From: a virus
Length of the DNA: 64,000 nucleotides
Virus record (IMG/VR): IMGVR_UViG_3300013132_000033
Location: 1-64,000 of that record
Strand: one strand, 5' to 3'
In this document: positions 39,554 through 48,436 of the stretch, piece after piece
Numbering within the stretch: the first letter of the stretch is position 1
Layout of the letters: each line of letters opens with the position of its first letter
Program-made: the position numbers and the translations under genes
The notes under the pieces: model-generated
Seen by the model: only the letters and a program-made list of their open reading frames with translations
The model's database searches: none
What the model was told of the DNA's origin: nothing

Positions 39554-40085
39554 AACGATTGTTTGCAAGATAATCAGTGTATTGATCAGGATAACGACCA
39601 GCAAGTTTTTCGATGTTTAGTCGCATAACGTTTTCAATTTTAAAAGGTTTAGCGGCAATCCAGTTAATAATTGTATATACTGCTTTTTGAATATGATCTA
39701 AAGGTACATAACCTTTATGATTTACAGTTTCTAAATCTCGATTGTAAACCCAATGAGCTTTAAATTCTGATGTTAGTGTTTCAATTGCTTTTTCAATATT
39801 AGCATTACCGGGATCGTTATCAGATTCAAATCGCAAATTAGCAAAATGACAAAGTCCTGCAAGATACCATAAAATATCTCCAAGCTCTTTCTCAAATTCT
39901 GCAACTAAAGCAATTGATTCATCAATACTTACTGTAGATGCGTTTTTAAAAGATCGCAAATCTGCTTCTTTAGCTTCAAAATATTCTGAGACAATTCCCA
40001 GAAGCATGTGATTAACATTATCCATTAATGTTGGCATTTGTTTGCATGTCCGCAAAGCTGCCGACTGATAAAGTTGGAAATCCAT
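39546..40085 (-). CDS. MazG-like nucleotide pyrophosphohydrolase (179 aa)
   Basis: All-alpha NTP pyrophosphohydrolase of the MazG type. The N-terminus MDFQLYQSAALRTC is a typical family start, so the ATG at 40085 is preferred over one 63 bases upstream. Metal ligands sit in SEYFEAKEAD (ExxE) and FEKELGDILWYLAGL (ExxD). The C-terminal NIEKLAGRYPDQYTDYLA matches the family's closing helix (KLxxRYP). It probably hydrolyses (d)NTPs or ppGpp-like alarmones in the host cytoplasm; substrate not deducible. It overlaps the upstream unknown gene by 68 bases. Confidence 0.8.
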   Translation of the reverse strand: MDFQLYQSAALRTCKQMPTLMDNVNHMLLGIVSEYFEAKEADLRSFKNASTVSIDESIALVAEFEKELGDILWYLAGLCHFANLRFESDNDPGNANIEKAIETLTSEFKAHWVYNRDLETVNHKGYVPLDHIQKAVYTIINWIAAKPFKIENVMRLNIEKLAGRYPDQYTDYLANNRYE

Positions 40086-40755
40086 ATCGTAAGATTTCTT
40101 GATTGAGTGATGGTTTAAAATCGTATTCCATAGCAGTAACATCTGCATTTGTTAAAGTAGTATTAAATTCATCTTTGACTTGATCTATAAAAGTACTTAT
40201 GTAAGATGGATCTTTAGTTAAAACTGACCATTGAACAGTTAATTTTTTACTTGTTTTAATAGATTCTCCATCTACAACTTTTACTTGTATTTCTTTTATA
40301 AACCAATCTTCAAGTTGTTTTTTAGTGTACATTTGAGAATATGTACCTTTAAGAAATAAATCTATTTTTTCAGGAAATGGTAATTTTAATACAACTACAT
40401 GATAATGACCTGTACGATTACTATCATAACAATAATCTGTAACATAAGCAGAATGTGATTGAAAGTACATTAAAGATTGACTAAACACAATTCTGCTTGA
40501 TGCTACATCTGTATAATTACCTGCTTTACGTCTACCATTTGTATCGAATAACATGTATACATTTGACTCTAGCTTTCTAGAATCTTCTGTAACATTAAAT
40601 CCGAAATCTTGTAAAGCAAATGCTATAATAGAATTTTTCGATAAGTGACTTATAAAATCTTCACCGTAATGTTGTAGTTGTTGAACAAGGTATAATCTAC
40701 ATTTATTCATTACAACTCCATTATCAGGATCAATTTGTTTATTTGTATAATACAT
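40018..40755 (-). CDS. Hypothetical protein (245 aa)
   Basis: The frame opens at 40806, but the first 17 codons overlap the upstream gene. The ATG at 40755 (MYYTNKQIDPDNG) is the more natural start. The protein has mixed alpha/beta patterns; the stretch HYHVVVLKLPFPEKIDLFLK (about residues 120-140) looks like a central sheet. No family recognised. It lies between an Hjc-like nuclease and MazG in the early operon. The MazG start lies inside its last 68 bases. Confidence 0.55.
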   Translation of the reverse strand: MYYTNKQIDPDNGVVMNKCRLYLVQQLQHYGEDFISHLSKNSIIAFALQDFGFNVTEDSRKLESNVYMLFDTNGRRKAGNYTDVASSRIVFSQSLMYFQSHSAYVTDYCYDSNRTGHYHVVVLKLPFPEKIDLFLKGTYSQMYTKKQLEDWFIKEIQVKVVDGESIKTSKKLTVQWSVLTKDPSYISTFIDQVKDEFNTTLTNADVTAMEYDFKPSLNQEILRYGFPTLSVGSFADMQTNANING

Positions 40756-40792
40756 TAGGATTATATGATTAAGCAGTTTGATTTGCAGAATC

Positions 40793-41191
40793 TCAAAGAA
40801 TGTCAAGAATATCTTGCTGTTGATGTAACATTAATTTAATAAAATCATCTAGCGTCATTGTTATTTGAGTATGTTGTGGACCTCTTTTATGTCCAGCACC
40901 TACGTTTAATTCATACGCTAAAACTACAGGGTAAGATTGAATTATATGATCTTTTTTAAAGTTTTTTAATAAGTTATCTTTAATATATTCATACTCTTCT
41001 TCAAATCTAGGTCTACGAGTAGCATAACCTGATTTACATTGCCACAATACATTAGTACCAATCAAATCAATACCACAAGCGTCTAACATTCTGCTAGAAG
41101 ATCTTGTAGTTCTACACTTCTCGTGACCTAGACTTTCTCGAACTATTTTAGCAATTTTTCTTTCAAAGTTATGACCTTTTTTTCGGCTCAT
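40793..41191 (-). CDS. Hjc-like Holliday junction resolvase / PD-(D/E)XK nuclease (132 aa)
   Basis: A small nuclease of the archaeal-Hjc/VSR-like PD-(D/E)XK group. KKGHNFERKIAKIVRE gives the N-terminal helix with its glutamate (about residue 10), DACGIDLIG supplies the metal-binding aspartate (about 42), and VLWQCKSGYA provides the second half-site, where the usual E-x-K reads Q-C-K. Similar phage proteins cleave branched DNA before packaging. It overlaps the amidoligase gene upstream by 23 bases. The Q in place of E is seen in some active members. Confidence 0.65.
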   Translation of the reverse strand: MSRKKGHNFERKIAKIVRESLGHEKCRTTRSSSRMLDACGIDLIGTNVLWQCKSGYATRRPRFEEEYEYIKDNLLKNFKKDHIIQSYPVVLAYELNVGAGHKRGPQHTQITMTLDDFIKLMLHQQQDILDIL

Positions 41192-42722
41192 TTAAAATTG
41201 CGTTAGGGATCGCAAAATTATTATCTGAGCGGAATTCATTGCCATAAACATTACCATCATGACGAATTACTTTTTGAACATTGTCATTTATACGTAATTG
41301 AATATAAGTTTTCAGAAAATCGTAAATTATTTTACCATCGTTATCATTAGCTGGATCATATACTACATTAAAGATTTCATCAAGATCGATTTTGTCTTTA
41401 GTGTATAAAATTCTATCTGCATGTAATTCTACAAATTTAGTAATAGCTGAAGTTATAAAAATCCAGGCTAATGCTTTATGTTTATTTACAGTGCCAGAAT
41501 GTACACGATATTCTATGCGAGAAAACGATAGATTACCAAAATACAAAGGTATCAAGTTAAGAGCGTAATAGCGACTATGCCATTCCCACTTAGGATGATT
41601 ATGTTTTTGATGTCGACGAGTTTCTATGTTATAAGTATTATTGTAAACACCTTCGTTTAACCATGTAAATATAAGTTTATCAGATTCATTAATATCTGAA
41701 GTATTGTCAAGATTATAACGTTTAACAATACCCAAACTTTCTAAAGGTTTACAATGATCTTTTGCACCACCAGTTTTAGACAAGAAGTAACTTAAATCAC
41801 GTTTGTACAACGGTATAAATTGATTAATTTCTTGTTGTAAACGATAGTACAATACATATAATGCAACTCTAAATTTAGGCGTATTTTCAAATCCACTCAT
41901 ATTTACATGAAGTGAATTATTCTGTTGAGCCATAGTATAGGTTGAAAGATCATTAAACAATTGTCGAATATAATCTACAGATAATTTTGATGGTAACGTA
42001 GTAATTTCTGTACCAAGTATAGAACCATCTTTTAATGGTAATGCGCCATACTTATAATACAGTTTTTCTGGAAACCATCCGCCATCAGTTTCTATTTCTA
42101 ATCCGAATGTATAATCAAATAAAAACTTATCAAAATTACTTTTAGCATATTTAACACTTTCAGATTGAGTTTTAATATTTCCAACAATTTCTGAAGGATA
42201 TTCAGCCATACCATATATATTATTAGGTAATGTCCGATATGTAGGTTTTTGTCTAAGTACTATTGGAGCATTAAATACAGGATTGAAACTATAAGCACCT
42301 CTTGAAAAATCATACTTCATATTAAGATATGATGCAGTTTCTTCATTCATAATAAGTTCATCATCTGCAGAAATAATACAATCATCTGTTTTTGTAAAAT
42401 AACCTTTATTGTTGGATCTATCTGGTACTAAACCTTGTACCATATTATCAATAAAATTATATTGCTTTAGGTTATAATCCCAAGCAATTTTTTTACTTAC
42501 CAATCTGTAATATGTATCATTTATTTGATAACAATCCCCAGAGTCTTTTTGATTAATATTACCAATCTTGTAATATTTACCATTAATTAAACGGCATTCA
42601 TTACGAGGATAAGTTTTACCATTATATGTAATAACTGTATTTACAGTTGGTTCTACTTCTTTTGTTGCTTGTTGGATAATAGGTTCTTCAATAACTATTG
42701 GCTTTTTTCTTGATTTACTCAT
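41169..42722 (-). CDS. Amidoligase (glutamine-synthetase-like COOH-NH2 ligase, 517 aa)
   Basis: The N-terminal 190 residues are a Lys/Glu tail plus repeated Tyr/Asn-rich segments (YNGKTYPRNECRLINGKYY). At about residue 207 FGLEIETDGG begins the amidoligase-2 fold, with ALPLKDGSILGTEITTLP and the HVNMSG segment (about 272-277) that match family metal/ATP sites. Such enzymes form amide or peptide bonds between carboxylates and amines using ATP. Neighbours on both sides include a GATase II, an ATP-grasp ligase and a second amidoligase, so they probably work on one substrate, perhaps a peptide or wall component. Confidence 0.75.
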   Translation of the reverse strand: MSKSRKKPIVIEEPIIQQATKEVEPTVNTVITYNGKTYPRNECRLINGKYYKIGNINQKDSGDCYQINDTYYRLVSKKIAWDYNLKQYNFIDNMVQGLVPDRSNNKGYFTKTDDCIISADDELIMNEETASYLNMKYDFSRGAYSFNPVFNAPIVLRQKPTYRTLPNNIYGMAEYPSEIVGNIKTQSESVKYAKSNFDKFLFDYTFGLEIETDGGWFPEKLYYKYGALPLKDGSILGTEITTLPSKLSVDYIRQLFNDLSTYTMAQQNNSLHVNMSGFENTPKFRVALYVLYYRLQQEINQFIPLYKRDLSYFLSKTGGAKDHCKPLESLGIVKRYNLDNTSDINESDKLIFTWLNEGVYNNTYNIETRRHQKHNHPKWEWHSRYYALNLIPLYFGNLSFSRIEYRVHSGTVNKHKALAWIFITSAITKFVELHADRILYTKDKIDLDEIFNVVYDPANDNDGKIIYDFLKTYIQLRINDNVQKVIRHDGNVYGNEFRSDNNFAIPNAILNEPKKRS

Positions 42723-44124
42723 TTGCTGGTTGTGTTTGGTAACTTAATGTTTTAGATACATATACAATACCATTTTTGCAATAATAATAAACATCGCAAA
42801 ACATTGGTTTTATATAATAATTGTCATCTACGACTCCGCTATGTTTTGTAATAACAGTTGACATTGATCCATACCAAGGAGAACCTACTATAATTGTAGA
42901 TCTATGAATATACTGTTGTTTAGATTGTATACTCCAACTATGAAAATTAACAGCAGCTTCTAGTTTTAAATAATGTTCTTTATCTTTAATCATATAACCC
43001 TCTTTAAAGAAATAAACATTATTAAAATCAAAATTAGTAGCATCCCAATCTTGACGAAATAATTGTGTAACTTTAGATAGTTCGTGACTATGCCGCCAAA
43101 CACCATTAACAATATGACCATTGTGATAATATCTACCTTTCCAAAAGTAAATACCATTAGCTTGTTGTTGGGGCGAAAGTTGTTTAGTATATTCTAAATT
43201 TACATTTAGATCGTTTTTTGTCTTTTTTTCGCTTTCGACCCCATTTGACTTTTTTTCATCATCAACAGTAGGATCATATTTTGCAGAAGGGATAGTATGT
43301 TTTGGATTGTTAGTATTTTTATACAAAGGATACCCCCAGTCATCTCCCCAAGCACCACTTCCAAAGATACTTTTTGGCTTTGGTTTATATTCAATAGCAC
43401 TTCTATCATAGAATGTTTTTGAAACTATTTTACCTTCTTTAATTTTATAAAGATAATTAGGTTCAAATTCTTGAATATCTTCAACAGGTACATTTAAAGC
43501 AGTAGCCAATGTCATAGCTTCTGATGAATAATATAATTGTGTTTTGGTTTTGTTTTGCCAAAATGACAATGGTCTTTCAACAGTTGGTGTAACAGAATCA
43601 CATTGTGATAAGCCCTTCCATATATAAAGAGCATCTTCTTCGTAATCTAAATACGAGAATGCTGCATAACCAACATATTCTTTTAATACATCAAAACCAT
43701 GTTCATATATAATATTACCCAATATTTTACTATCTACTTCTCCAGTATAAGTTTTAATATTGTATATTTTAGCAAGATCTTCAATATTCTGTATTGTGCC
43801 ATTATGCGCAAAAAATACTGTATTACCCTTGCTATTATATTCAAATGGATGTGTATTATTTATATTTACATTACCTACACTTCTAGCACGATTATGTGCT
43901 ATAATTGTATGACGATATTTAGTAGTATTAAATAGTTTACCATATACTACATTTTCTGAATTAGAATTGTCAGTACCTTTTTCGTAACCGCAATATTTAA
44001 ACGCTTGTTTACCAATAACTACTCCAAAACCATCTTTACCTCGGCGATTACCATAAATAAATAATAGTTTCATTTTATCAACGTTAACAGGAGTTTTTCC
44101 TGAGTAACCAGTAAGATTGCACAT
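42715..44124 (-). CDS. Class II glutamine amidotransferase-like (Ntn hydrolase, 469 aa)
   Basis: The start at 44124 places Cys2 at the mature N-terminus (MCNLTGYSG), the nucleophile of class II glutamine amidotransferases; the ATG three codons upstream would bury it. Further motifs: HNRARSVGNVNINNTHPFEY (glutamine-binding Arg region), FFAHNGTIQN (the conserved HNG) and TYTGEVDSKILGNII (DS motif). The domain ends near residue 240; the C-terminal 220 residues are unrecognised and include two YHNGHIVNGVWRHS-like segments. It likely releases ammonia from glutamine, or moves a glutamyl group, for the neighbouring ligases. It overlaps the amidoligase by eight bases. Confidence 0.8.
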   Translation of the reverse strand: MCNLTGYSGKTPVNVDKMKLLFIYGNRRGKDGFGVVIGKQAFKYCGYEKGTDNSNSENVVYGKLFNTTKYRHTIIAHNRARSVGNVNINNTHPFEYNSKGNTVFFAHNGTIQNIEDLAKIYNIKTYTGEVDSKILGNIIYEHGFDVLKEYVGYAAFSYLDYEEDALYIWKGLSQCDSVTPTVERPLSFWQNKTKTQLYYSSEAMTLATALNVPVEDIQEFEPNYLYKIKEGKIVSKTFYDRSAIEYKPKPKSIFGSGAWGDDWGYPLYKNTNNPKHTIPSAKYDPTVDDEKKSNGVESEKKTKNDLNVNLEYTKQLSPQQQANGIYFWKGRYYHNGHIVNGVWRHSHELSKVTQLFRQDWDATNFDFNNVYFFKEGYMIKDKEHYLKLEAAVNFHSWSIQSKQQYIHRSTIIVGSPWYGSMSTVITKHSGVVDDNYYIKPMFCDVYYYCKNGIVYVSKTLSYQTQPANE

Positions 44125-44125
44125 A

Positions 44126-45685
44126 TTAATCAAGTTGTTGAATTAAACGATTTAACTCTGCTTCATAACGCTGAGCAGTAATTTCACCAAAAGATGGTGC
44201 TGAATTAATTTCACAAATAATAAAATCATTTGTACTGCTAGCAACTCGTACATCACACGCGCCAATATCCAATCCTACAGCTTTTAATGCTTTTACACAT
44301 TCTTCTACAATAACATCCCAGTTTGTAGGTTTGTTAAATTTAGGATTTGTTTCAAGAATCCATGTGCAATTATTGTCATTTCTATACCAACGTTCTTGAG
44401 CATCTTCACGAAGCATTTTACGATTAGTATAAAAACAACCATTTTTACTTATATGAAGTCTATACTCTCGATTGTAATTATAATATTTTTCAATAATATG
44501 ATTGCCATATCCATGAGATCTAAACCATTCAAGTGCTTCAGTTCCATTCTGAACAAGATATAAACCACGACCACGAGAACCAGTAAGAGATTTAATAATA
44601 AGTTTTTTATCTCCAAAATTATTATTTGAAATCCATTCTGTTAATTGAGCTTCATTAGTAGCAAATATATATTTTGCAGTACGTACATTATGTTCAGTAA
44701 ATTTAGCTTTCATTAAACCTTTATTAGCTGAATTTCGTACTGCTTCTGGAGTATTAATTTCATGTGTAGCACCTTCAACAATAGATGTTGAACCTAAGCG
44801 AAGAACTATTCTTTTATCGCCAGTTCTAATTTTGCGACGTAAAACAGCATGAGATGGGTGGCGACTTCTAATTTTAAGTAGCATACCAGTTGTTATTTTA
44901 GTGAAAGGATTATTTTTAATGTATTTTAATAATGGTTTAGCAAATTCAGCAATGCCGTAAGTATGGCTATTTGTTGCATAAAGATTTTGAGATAGTTCTG
45001 ATATATGTTTTAAATCAAACGTTTCAACATCAATTTCATTATCTCTATCTATAGCAGCTACATCTTCAACATTATATAATGTCAAATGCGGTACATTGGG
45101 GATTTGTAATTTAGATAATTCATAAAGTTGCGGTATGTGTTTAAAACCATCACCTTCAAAATTTTGTCTAGTTATAGTACCGCAATAACCAGCCCTATAC
45201 AAATGTAACAAAGCTTGAAGTTTCCATTTAGTATAAAACCACTTAGTAGTTTTACCTGTAAATATAAATGTACTATCAACATGAAACATCTCTTCAATTT
45301 CAAAATCCCAATTACAAGCAGCTTCAATTAACATGTCAACAGCTTTTTGATGATAAGCTATTGCAATTGATATATTGTAAGGAGTATTGAAACTATTATC
45401 TGTTACATCTAAACCGTTAATACCTGCATTAGGATAATACGCTGTATTAAATTTTAACATTGAGGCTATATCTAATGGATAACCCATACAACTCAAATAC
45501 CCTGAATATAATCTTAAATTATCACCATAAGATAGAGTTTTAGATGGAATTTCTGTAAAAATACCATATACAATAGTTATATTTTGAGTATTAGGTGCGT
45601 AAGTAAAATAACTAGAGTTTACTAATTTATTAAATTTACGAAGCCAGTGTTGTTCCGGTATACTGGTGGCTATTGGCATATTCAT
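44126..45685 (-). CDS. ATP-grasp ligase (RimK-like, 519 aa)
   Basis: The C-terminal 260 residues are an ATP-grasp domain: NKGLMKAKFTEHNVRTAKY (substrate/ATP entry), KLIIKSLTGSRGRGLYLV (the lysine and glycine loop), EYRLHISKNGCFYTNRKML and the metal-binding FIICEINSAPSFGEI (E, N). The arrangement resembles ligases in phiEco32-like phage amidoligase islands. The 250-residue N-terminal part has no recognised domain. The enzyme should form amide bonds via acyl phosphates. It overlaps the second amidoligase by 50 bases and ends one base before the GATase II start at 44124. Confidence 0.8.
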   Translation of the reverse strand: MNMPIATSIPEQHWLRKFNKLVNSSYFTYAPNTQNITIVYGIFTEIPSKTLSYGDNLRLYSGYLSCMGYPLDIASMLKFNTAYYPNAGINGLDVTDNSFNTPYNISIAIAYHQKAVDMLIEAACNWDFEIEEMFHVDSTFIFTGKTTKWFYTKWKLQALLHLYRAGYCGTITRQNFEGDGFKHIPQLYELSKLQIPNVPHLTLYNVEDVAAIDRDNEIDVETFDLKHISELSQNLYATNSHTYGIAEFAKPLLKYIKNNPFTKITTGMLLKIRSRHPSHAVLRRKIRTGDKRIVLRLGSTSIVEGATHEINTPEAVRNSANKGLMKAKFTEHNVRTAKYIFATNEAQLTEWISNNNFGDKKLIIKSLTGSRGRGLYLVQNGTEALEWFRSHGYGNHIIEKYYNYNREYRLHISKNGCFYTNRKMLREDAQERWYRNDNNCTWILETNPKFNKPTNWDVIVEECVKALKAVGLDIGACDVRVASSTNDFIICEINSAPSFGEITAQRYEAELNRLIQQLD

Positions 45686-46499
45686 AAGGATTATTGATAT
45701 TATATTTATTCATGATAGAAGCTGCAACTTCTACATTATTGTTACGAATAGCTTCAGCAGCTATTAACGTATCATTTTCAAGTTGACTACTCCAATTATT
45801 AGCTAATTCTACAGCTTGCATAACACCGTCATATACCCAACCAGTAATTATTTCATTCCTACTCATTGCACCACCAAGCGTTCTGTATTCAACAATATTA
45901 ATATTTTCAATTTGTCGAAAACGAAAATCACCTGGATTACCATAGATTTGCCTACGATCAGTATCAGTATCAAGAAATAAACTACCAAGACCTACTGTTA
46001 AGTCCATAGCTTTAATAATATTAATAGCCGCATCACGAGCATCACTACCTTCACATTCATAACCAATATGAATATGAAAACCAAAAGACCTTAAATTACC
46101 AACTTGTTCAGGAGTTGGACGAGGACTAATATCTAGTGTATAAGCATCATAAGAAGGTTCACAACCAAACAATTGAGCTATTTGTGAATTAAGTTCTTTA
46201 TTACTATATCTTGCAGAAGATACACATCGCAACTGCCATAATGGTTGTTGTTCTTGAAGCTTTTCTTGCGTAAGCTTTTTAATAATTTCTATATTATTAA
46301 CAAATTGTTCTTTAGTATATGCTGGTGGAATACAACCTTCTACACCAACATTATCAATTTGAATACTAAACTCACCATCATCTGTAAGAGGATACGGTTG
46401 ACGTTTAGTTCCAGGAATGAAACCTACAGCTGACTTAGGAGTTTCGTTTTCAAAGGCAGCAAATTCAGGATCGCTACCAACAGTGATATTTTTAATCAT
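45636..46499 (-). CDS. PhiEco32-like amidoligase type 2 (COOH-NH2 ligase, 287 aa)
   Basis: The N-terminus TVGSDPEFAAFEN is the hallmark of phiEco32-type COOH-NH2 ligases (SDPE). It is followed by DDGEFSIQIDNVGVEGCIPP, FGFHIHIGYECEG (HxHxG near residues 141-145), and NIVEYRTLGGAMS (catalytic Glu/Arg). Length is normal for the family. It is the second, distinct amidoligase in the island. The pair, with ATP-grasp and glutaminases, suggests building or decorating a gamma-linked peptide or wall precursor; the exact product is unknown. Confidence 0.85.
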   Translation of the reverse strand: MIKNITVGSDPEFAAFENETPKSAVGFIPGTKRQPYPLTDDGEFSIQIDNVGVEGCIPPAYTKEQFVNNIEIIKKLTQEKLQEQQPLWQLRCVSSARYSNKELNSQIAQLFGCEPSYDAYTLDISPRPTPEQVGNLRSFGFHIHIGYECEGSDARDAAINIIKAMDLTVGLGSLFLDTDTDRRQIYGNPGDFRFRQIENINIVEYRTLGGAMSRNEIITGWVYDGVMQAVELANNWSSQLENDTLIAAEAIRNNNVEVAASIMNKYNINNPYEYANSHQYTGTTLAS

Positions 46500-46503
46500 T
46501 GTA

Positions 46504-46923
46504 TTAATCGAAATTAAAATAATACAAACTAATTGTATTACCTGTTTTAAAATTGGTGAATGTACTCATAACTTGAAAACCATACTTTTTTAAAAGATGG
46601 TCCATTTCAGGACTATAACCATTTGTAGTAGCTTGCAATTGAGAACAATAATGAATTTTAAGTACTAACTGCAATAATAAATTACCGTAACCTTGATTAC
46701 GCATTTCTTCTATAACTACTACAGAATTTAAAACTTCAATACCACAACAACCGGGATAAGCATTAATGTTAAACATACCAATTTCTTGATATTTTTTACC
46801 ATAAATCAACCTTCGTTTCCAATTATTTTTAATATAAACTGTATAACGAGATTGATCAAATCCACGATTATAGTAAAGAGTTTTACCATTTATCATGTAT
46901 TTAGTTAAATCTTTTTCTTCCAT
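46504..46923 (-). CDS. GNAT-family acetyltransferase (139 aa)
   Basis: GNAT fold by pattern: LNSVVVIEEMRNQGYGNLLL (about residues 65-84) carries the strand and the RNQGYG pyrophosphate-binding loop for acetyl-CoA. The following helix and HLLKKYGFQVMST complete the C-terminal part. It lies five bases upstream of the amidoligase and overlaps the GATase I-like gene by 23 bases. Known amidoligase islands often include such an N-acyltransferase, which may cap or modify the amine product. Substrate unknown. Confidence 0.75.
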   Translation of the reverse strand: MEEKDLTKYMINGKTLYYNRGFDQSRYTVYIKNNWKRRLIYGKKYQEIGMFNINAYPGCCGIEVLNSVVVIEEMRNQGYGNLLLQLVLKIHYCSQLQATTNGYSPEMDHLLKKYGFQVMSTFTNFKTGNTISLYYFNFD

Positions 46924-47593
46924 AAAGCATGCTGTTTATTATATTAATACTAAACTCATCATAGATTTCTTCTGGATGCCATTGTACTGCTACAATTGGT
47001 TTGTCTTTAACCCAAAATGCTTCTACATTATTAAATACTGAATTTGTATAAATAATTTTAATATTTTCACCTAAACGATCTTTATTAGTAATACCTTGAT
47101 GATGTAATGAATTAACTTTTAGTTTAAAAAGTTTAACTTCATTGTCAGTAAAATACTTAAAAGCATTTGTAAAATTATCAGCAGATCCAACTAAAGTATC
47201 AACAAGTTTATCACGAGGATCTGAATACTCTTGAGCAATATGTTGACTTAAAGTACCACCAAAATGAACATTAAGTGTTTGAAAACCACGGCAAATACCA
47301 AACATAGGAATACCTGCAGCGATATATTGTGGTAACATATATTTATCCCAATCTTCTAATTGAATATTAGGATTACCTGATTGAAATACTGGTCTTTCAC
47401 CATAACGAGAAGGATCGACATCCGCTCCGCCTGGAATAATCAACAAATCAATATCTGTATGTACTTTATTATCGTATGCAAAAATTGGTATTGGAATACC
47501 AAAATGTGCTGCAAATGTACTATACGTTGCGGGCAGATTCATCTGACCAGACTCTACTTTCGTTAATAATACTCCTATTCGCTGTTGTTTCAT
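46901..47593 (-). CDS. Class I glutamine amidotransferase / PuuD-like gamma-glutamyl hydrolase (230 aa)
   Basis: All three catalytic elements are present: the nucleophile elbow GICRGFQTLNVHFGG (Cys about residue 109), an NSLHHQGI segment typical of peptidase C26, and VAVQWHPEE (His and Glu near residues 200-205). LLIIPGGADVDPSRYGE is the family oxyanion/substrate region. Enzymes of this group split gamma-glutamyl amides. In the island it may trim or release a gamma-glutamyl product. Its start overlaps the related upstream gene by 74 bases. Confidence 0.85.
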   Translation of the reverse strand: MKQQRIGVLLTKVESGQMNLPATYSTFAAHFGIPIPIFAYDNKVHTDIDLLIIPGGADVDPSRYGERPVFQSGNPNIQLEDWDKYMLPQYIAAGIPMFGICRGFQTLNVHFGGTLSQHIAQEYSDPRDKLVDTLVGSADNFTNAFKYFTDNEVKLFKLKVNSLHHQGITNKDRLGENIKIIYTNSVFNNVEAFWVKDKPIVAVQWHPEEIYDEFSINIINSMLYGRKRFN

Positions 47594-48434
47594 GCGTTGT
47601 AATTAATTTTGTAGTTGGTAATTCTAATGGTAAAGTTGGTTGAGGTGTGGGAGTAGTAATAATTGTTGGTATAGCCCTAACTTTATTAAGTGTTTCTTTT
47701 AAATAAGGATATACATCAGCAAAATTACTAAATCTTTTATCAATAAGGACATTGTGCGGATTTACACTATCTTTATGTTTATCAAACAATATTTTAAGAT
47801 ATTTATTAATAAACTCTAATGTTTTACTTGGCATTCTCAGTTCTGGGTGTCCTTGAATACCAAAACCTTTAATCAAACCTAAATAAAAGATTTCAGGTTC
47901 ACGGTAAGTTATACTGTTTAACGGTACAGTTTCATAATTAGCATTTGGAACTAATGTTTCATTATCAGTACCGTTAATATAACAATTACTAATAGAATCA
48001 GCCCATGCAAGTAATATATTTTTATGTTCTACTGATGATGCCAAAGAATACCAATTAACCATTTGATGGTGAATTGAATTAGTAGTTAACAAATCTTTTT
48101 TACCTATAATATTAATATTATGATCACCTCTCATGTGATTACTTACATGTTGAATAAGAACACCGCCATTAGCAATACCTAATAATTGCGCACCCCTGCA
48201 TATACCAATTAAAAATTTATTTTGATAATAAGCTTCAATCAAACATTTTAATTGATGTTTATCTACGTCTTCATAAAAATATGTTTGATGAGAAGTTTTT
48301 TCTCCATATAATGCTGGATACCAATCTGAACCTCCCGGAAATATTACTGCATCTGCATCTTCAATACTGTTAACTATTTCAACATTATCTATCCACGCCG
48401 CATCGCGATTTGAACCTACACAAAATACCTTCAT
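47520..48434 (-). CDS. Second C26-type amidohydrolase (304 aa)
   Basis: Paralogous in layout to the next gene: AVIFPGGSDWYPALYGE, the nucleophile elbow FLIGICRGAQLLGIANGG (Cys about residue 78), TNSIHHQMVNW, and LGLIKGFGIQGHPELRM, which holds the His-Pro-Glu. The N-terminus (MKVFCVGSNRDAA) is shorter than usual, and a Pro/Thr-rich 75-residue tail follows the domain. The tandem pair suggests duplication with divergence in specificity. It follows a hypothetical gene after a two-base gap. Confidence 0.8.
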   Translation of the reverse strand: MKVFCVGSNRDAAWIDNVEIVNSIEDADAVIFPGGSDWYPALYGEKTSHQTYFYEDVDKHQLKCLIEAYYQNKFLIGICRGAQLLGIANGGVLIQHVSNHMRGDHNINIIGKKDLLTTNSIHHQMVNWYSLASSVEHKNILLAWADSISNCYINGTDNETLVPNANYETVPLNSITYREPEIFYLGLIKGFGIQGHPELRMPSKTLEFINKYLKILFDKHKDSVNPHNVLIDKRFSNFADVYPYLKETLNKVRAIPTIITTPTPQPTLPLELPTTKLITTHETTANRSIINESRVWSDESARNV

Positions 48435-48436
48435 AC

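Noticed and set aside
43363-43370. TATCTTTG promoter box on the - strand inside the GATase II gene
   Set aside because: No TTTG at 19-21 bases upstream and it lies in the middle of a coding region.
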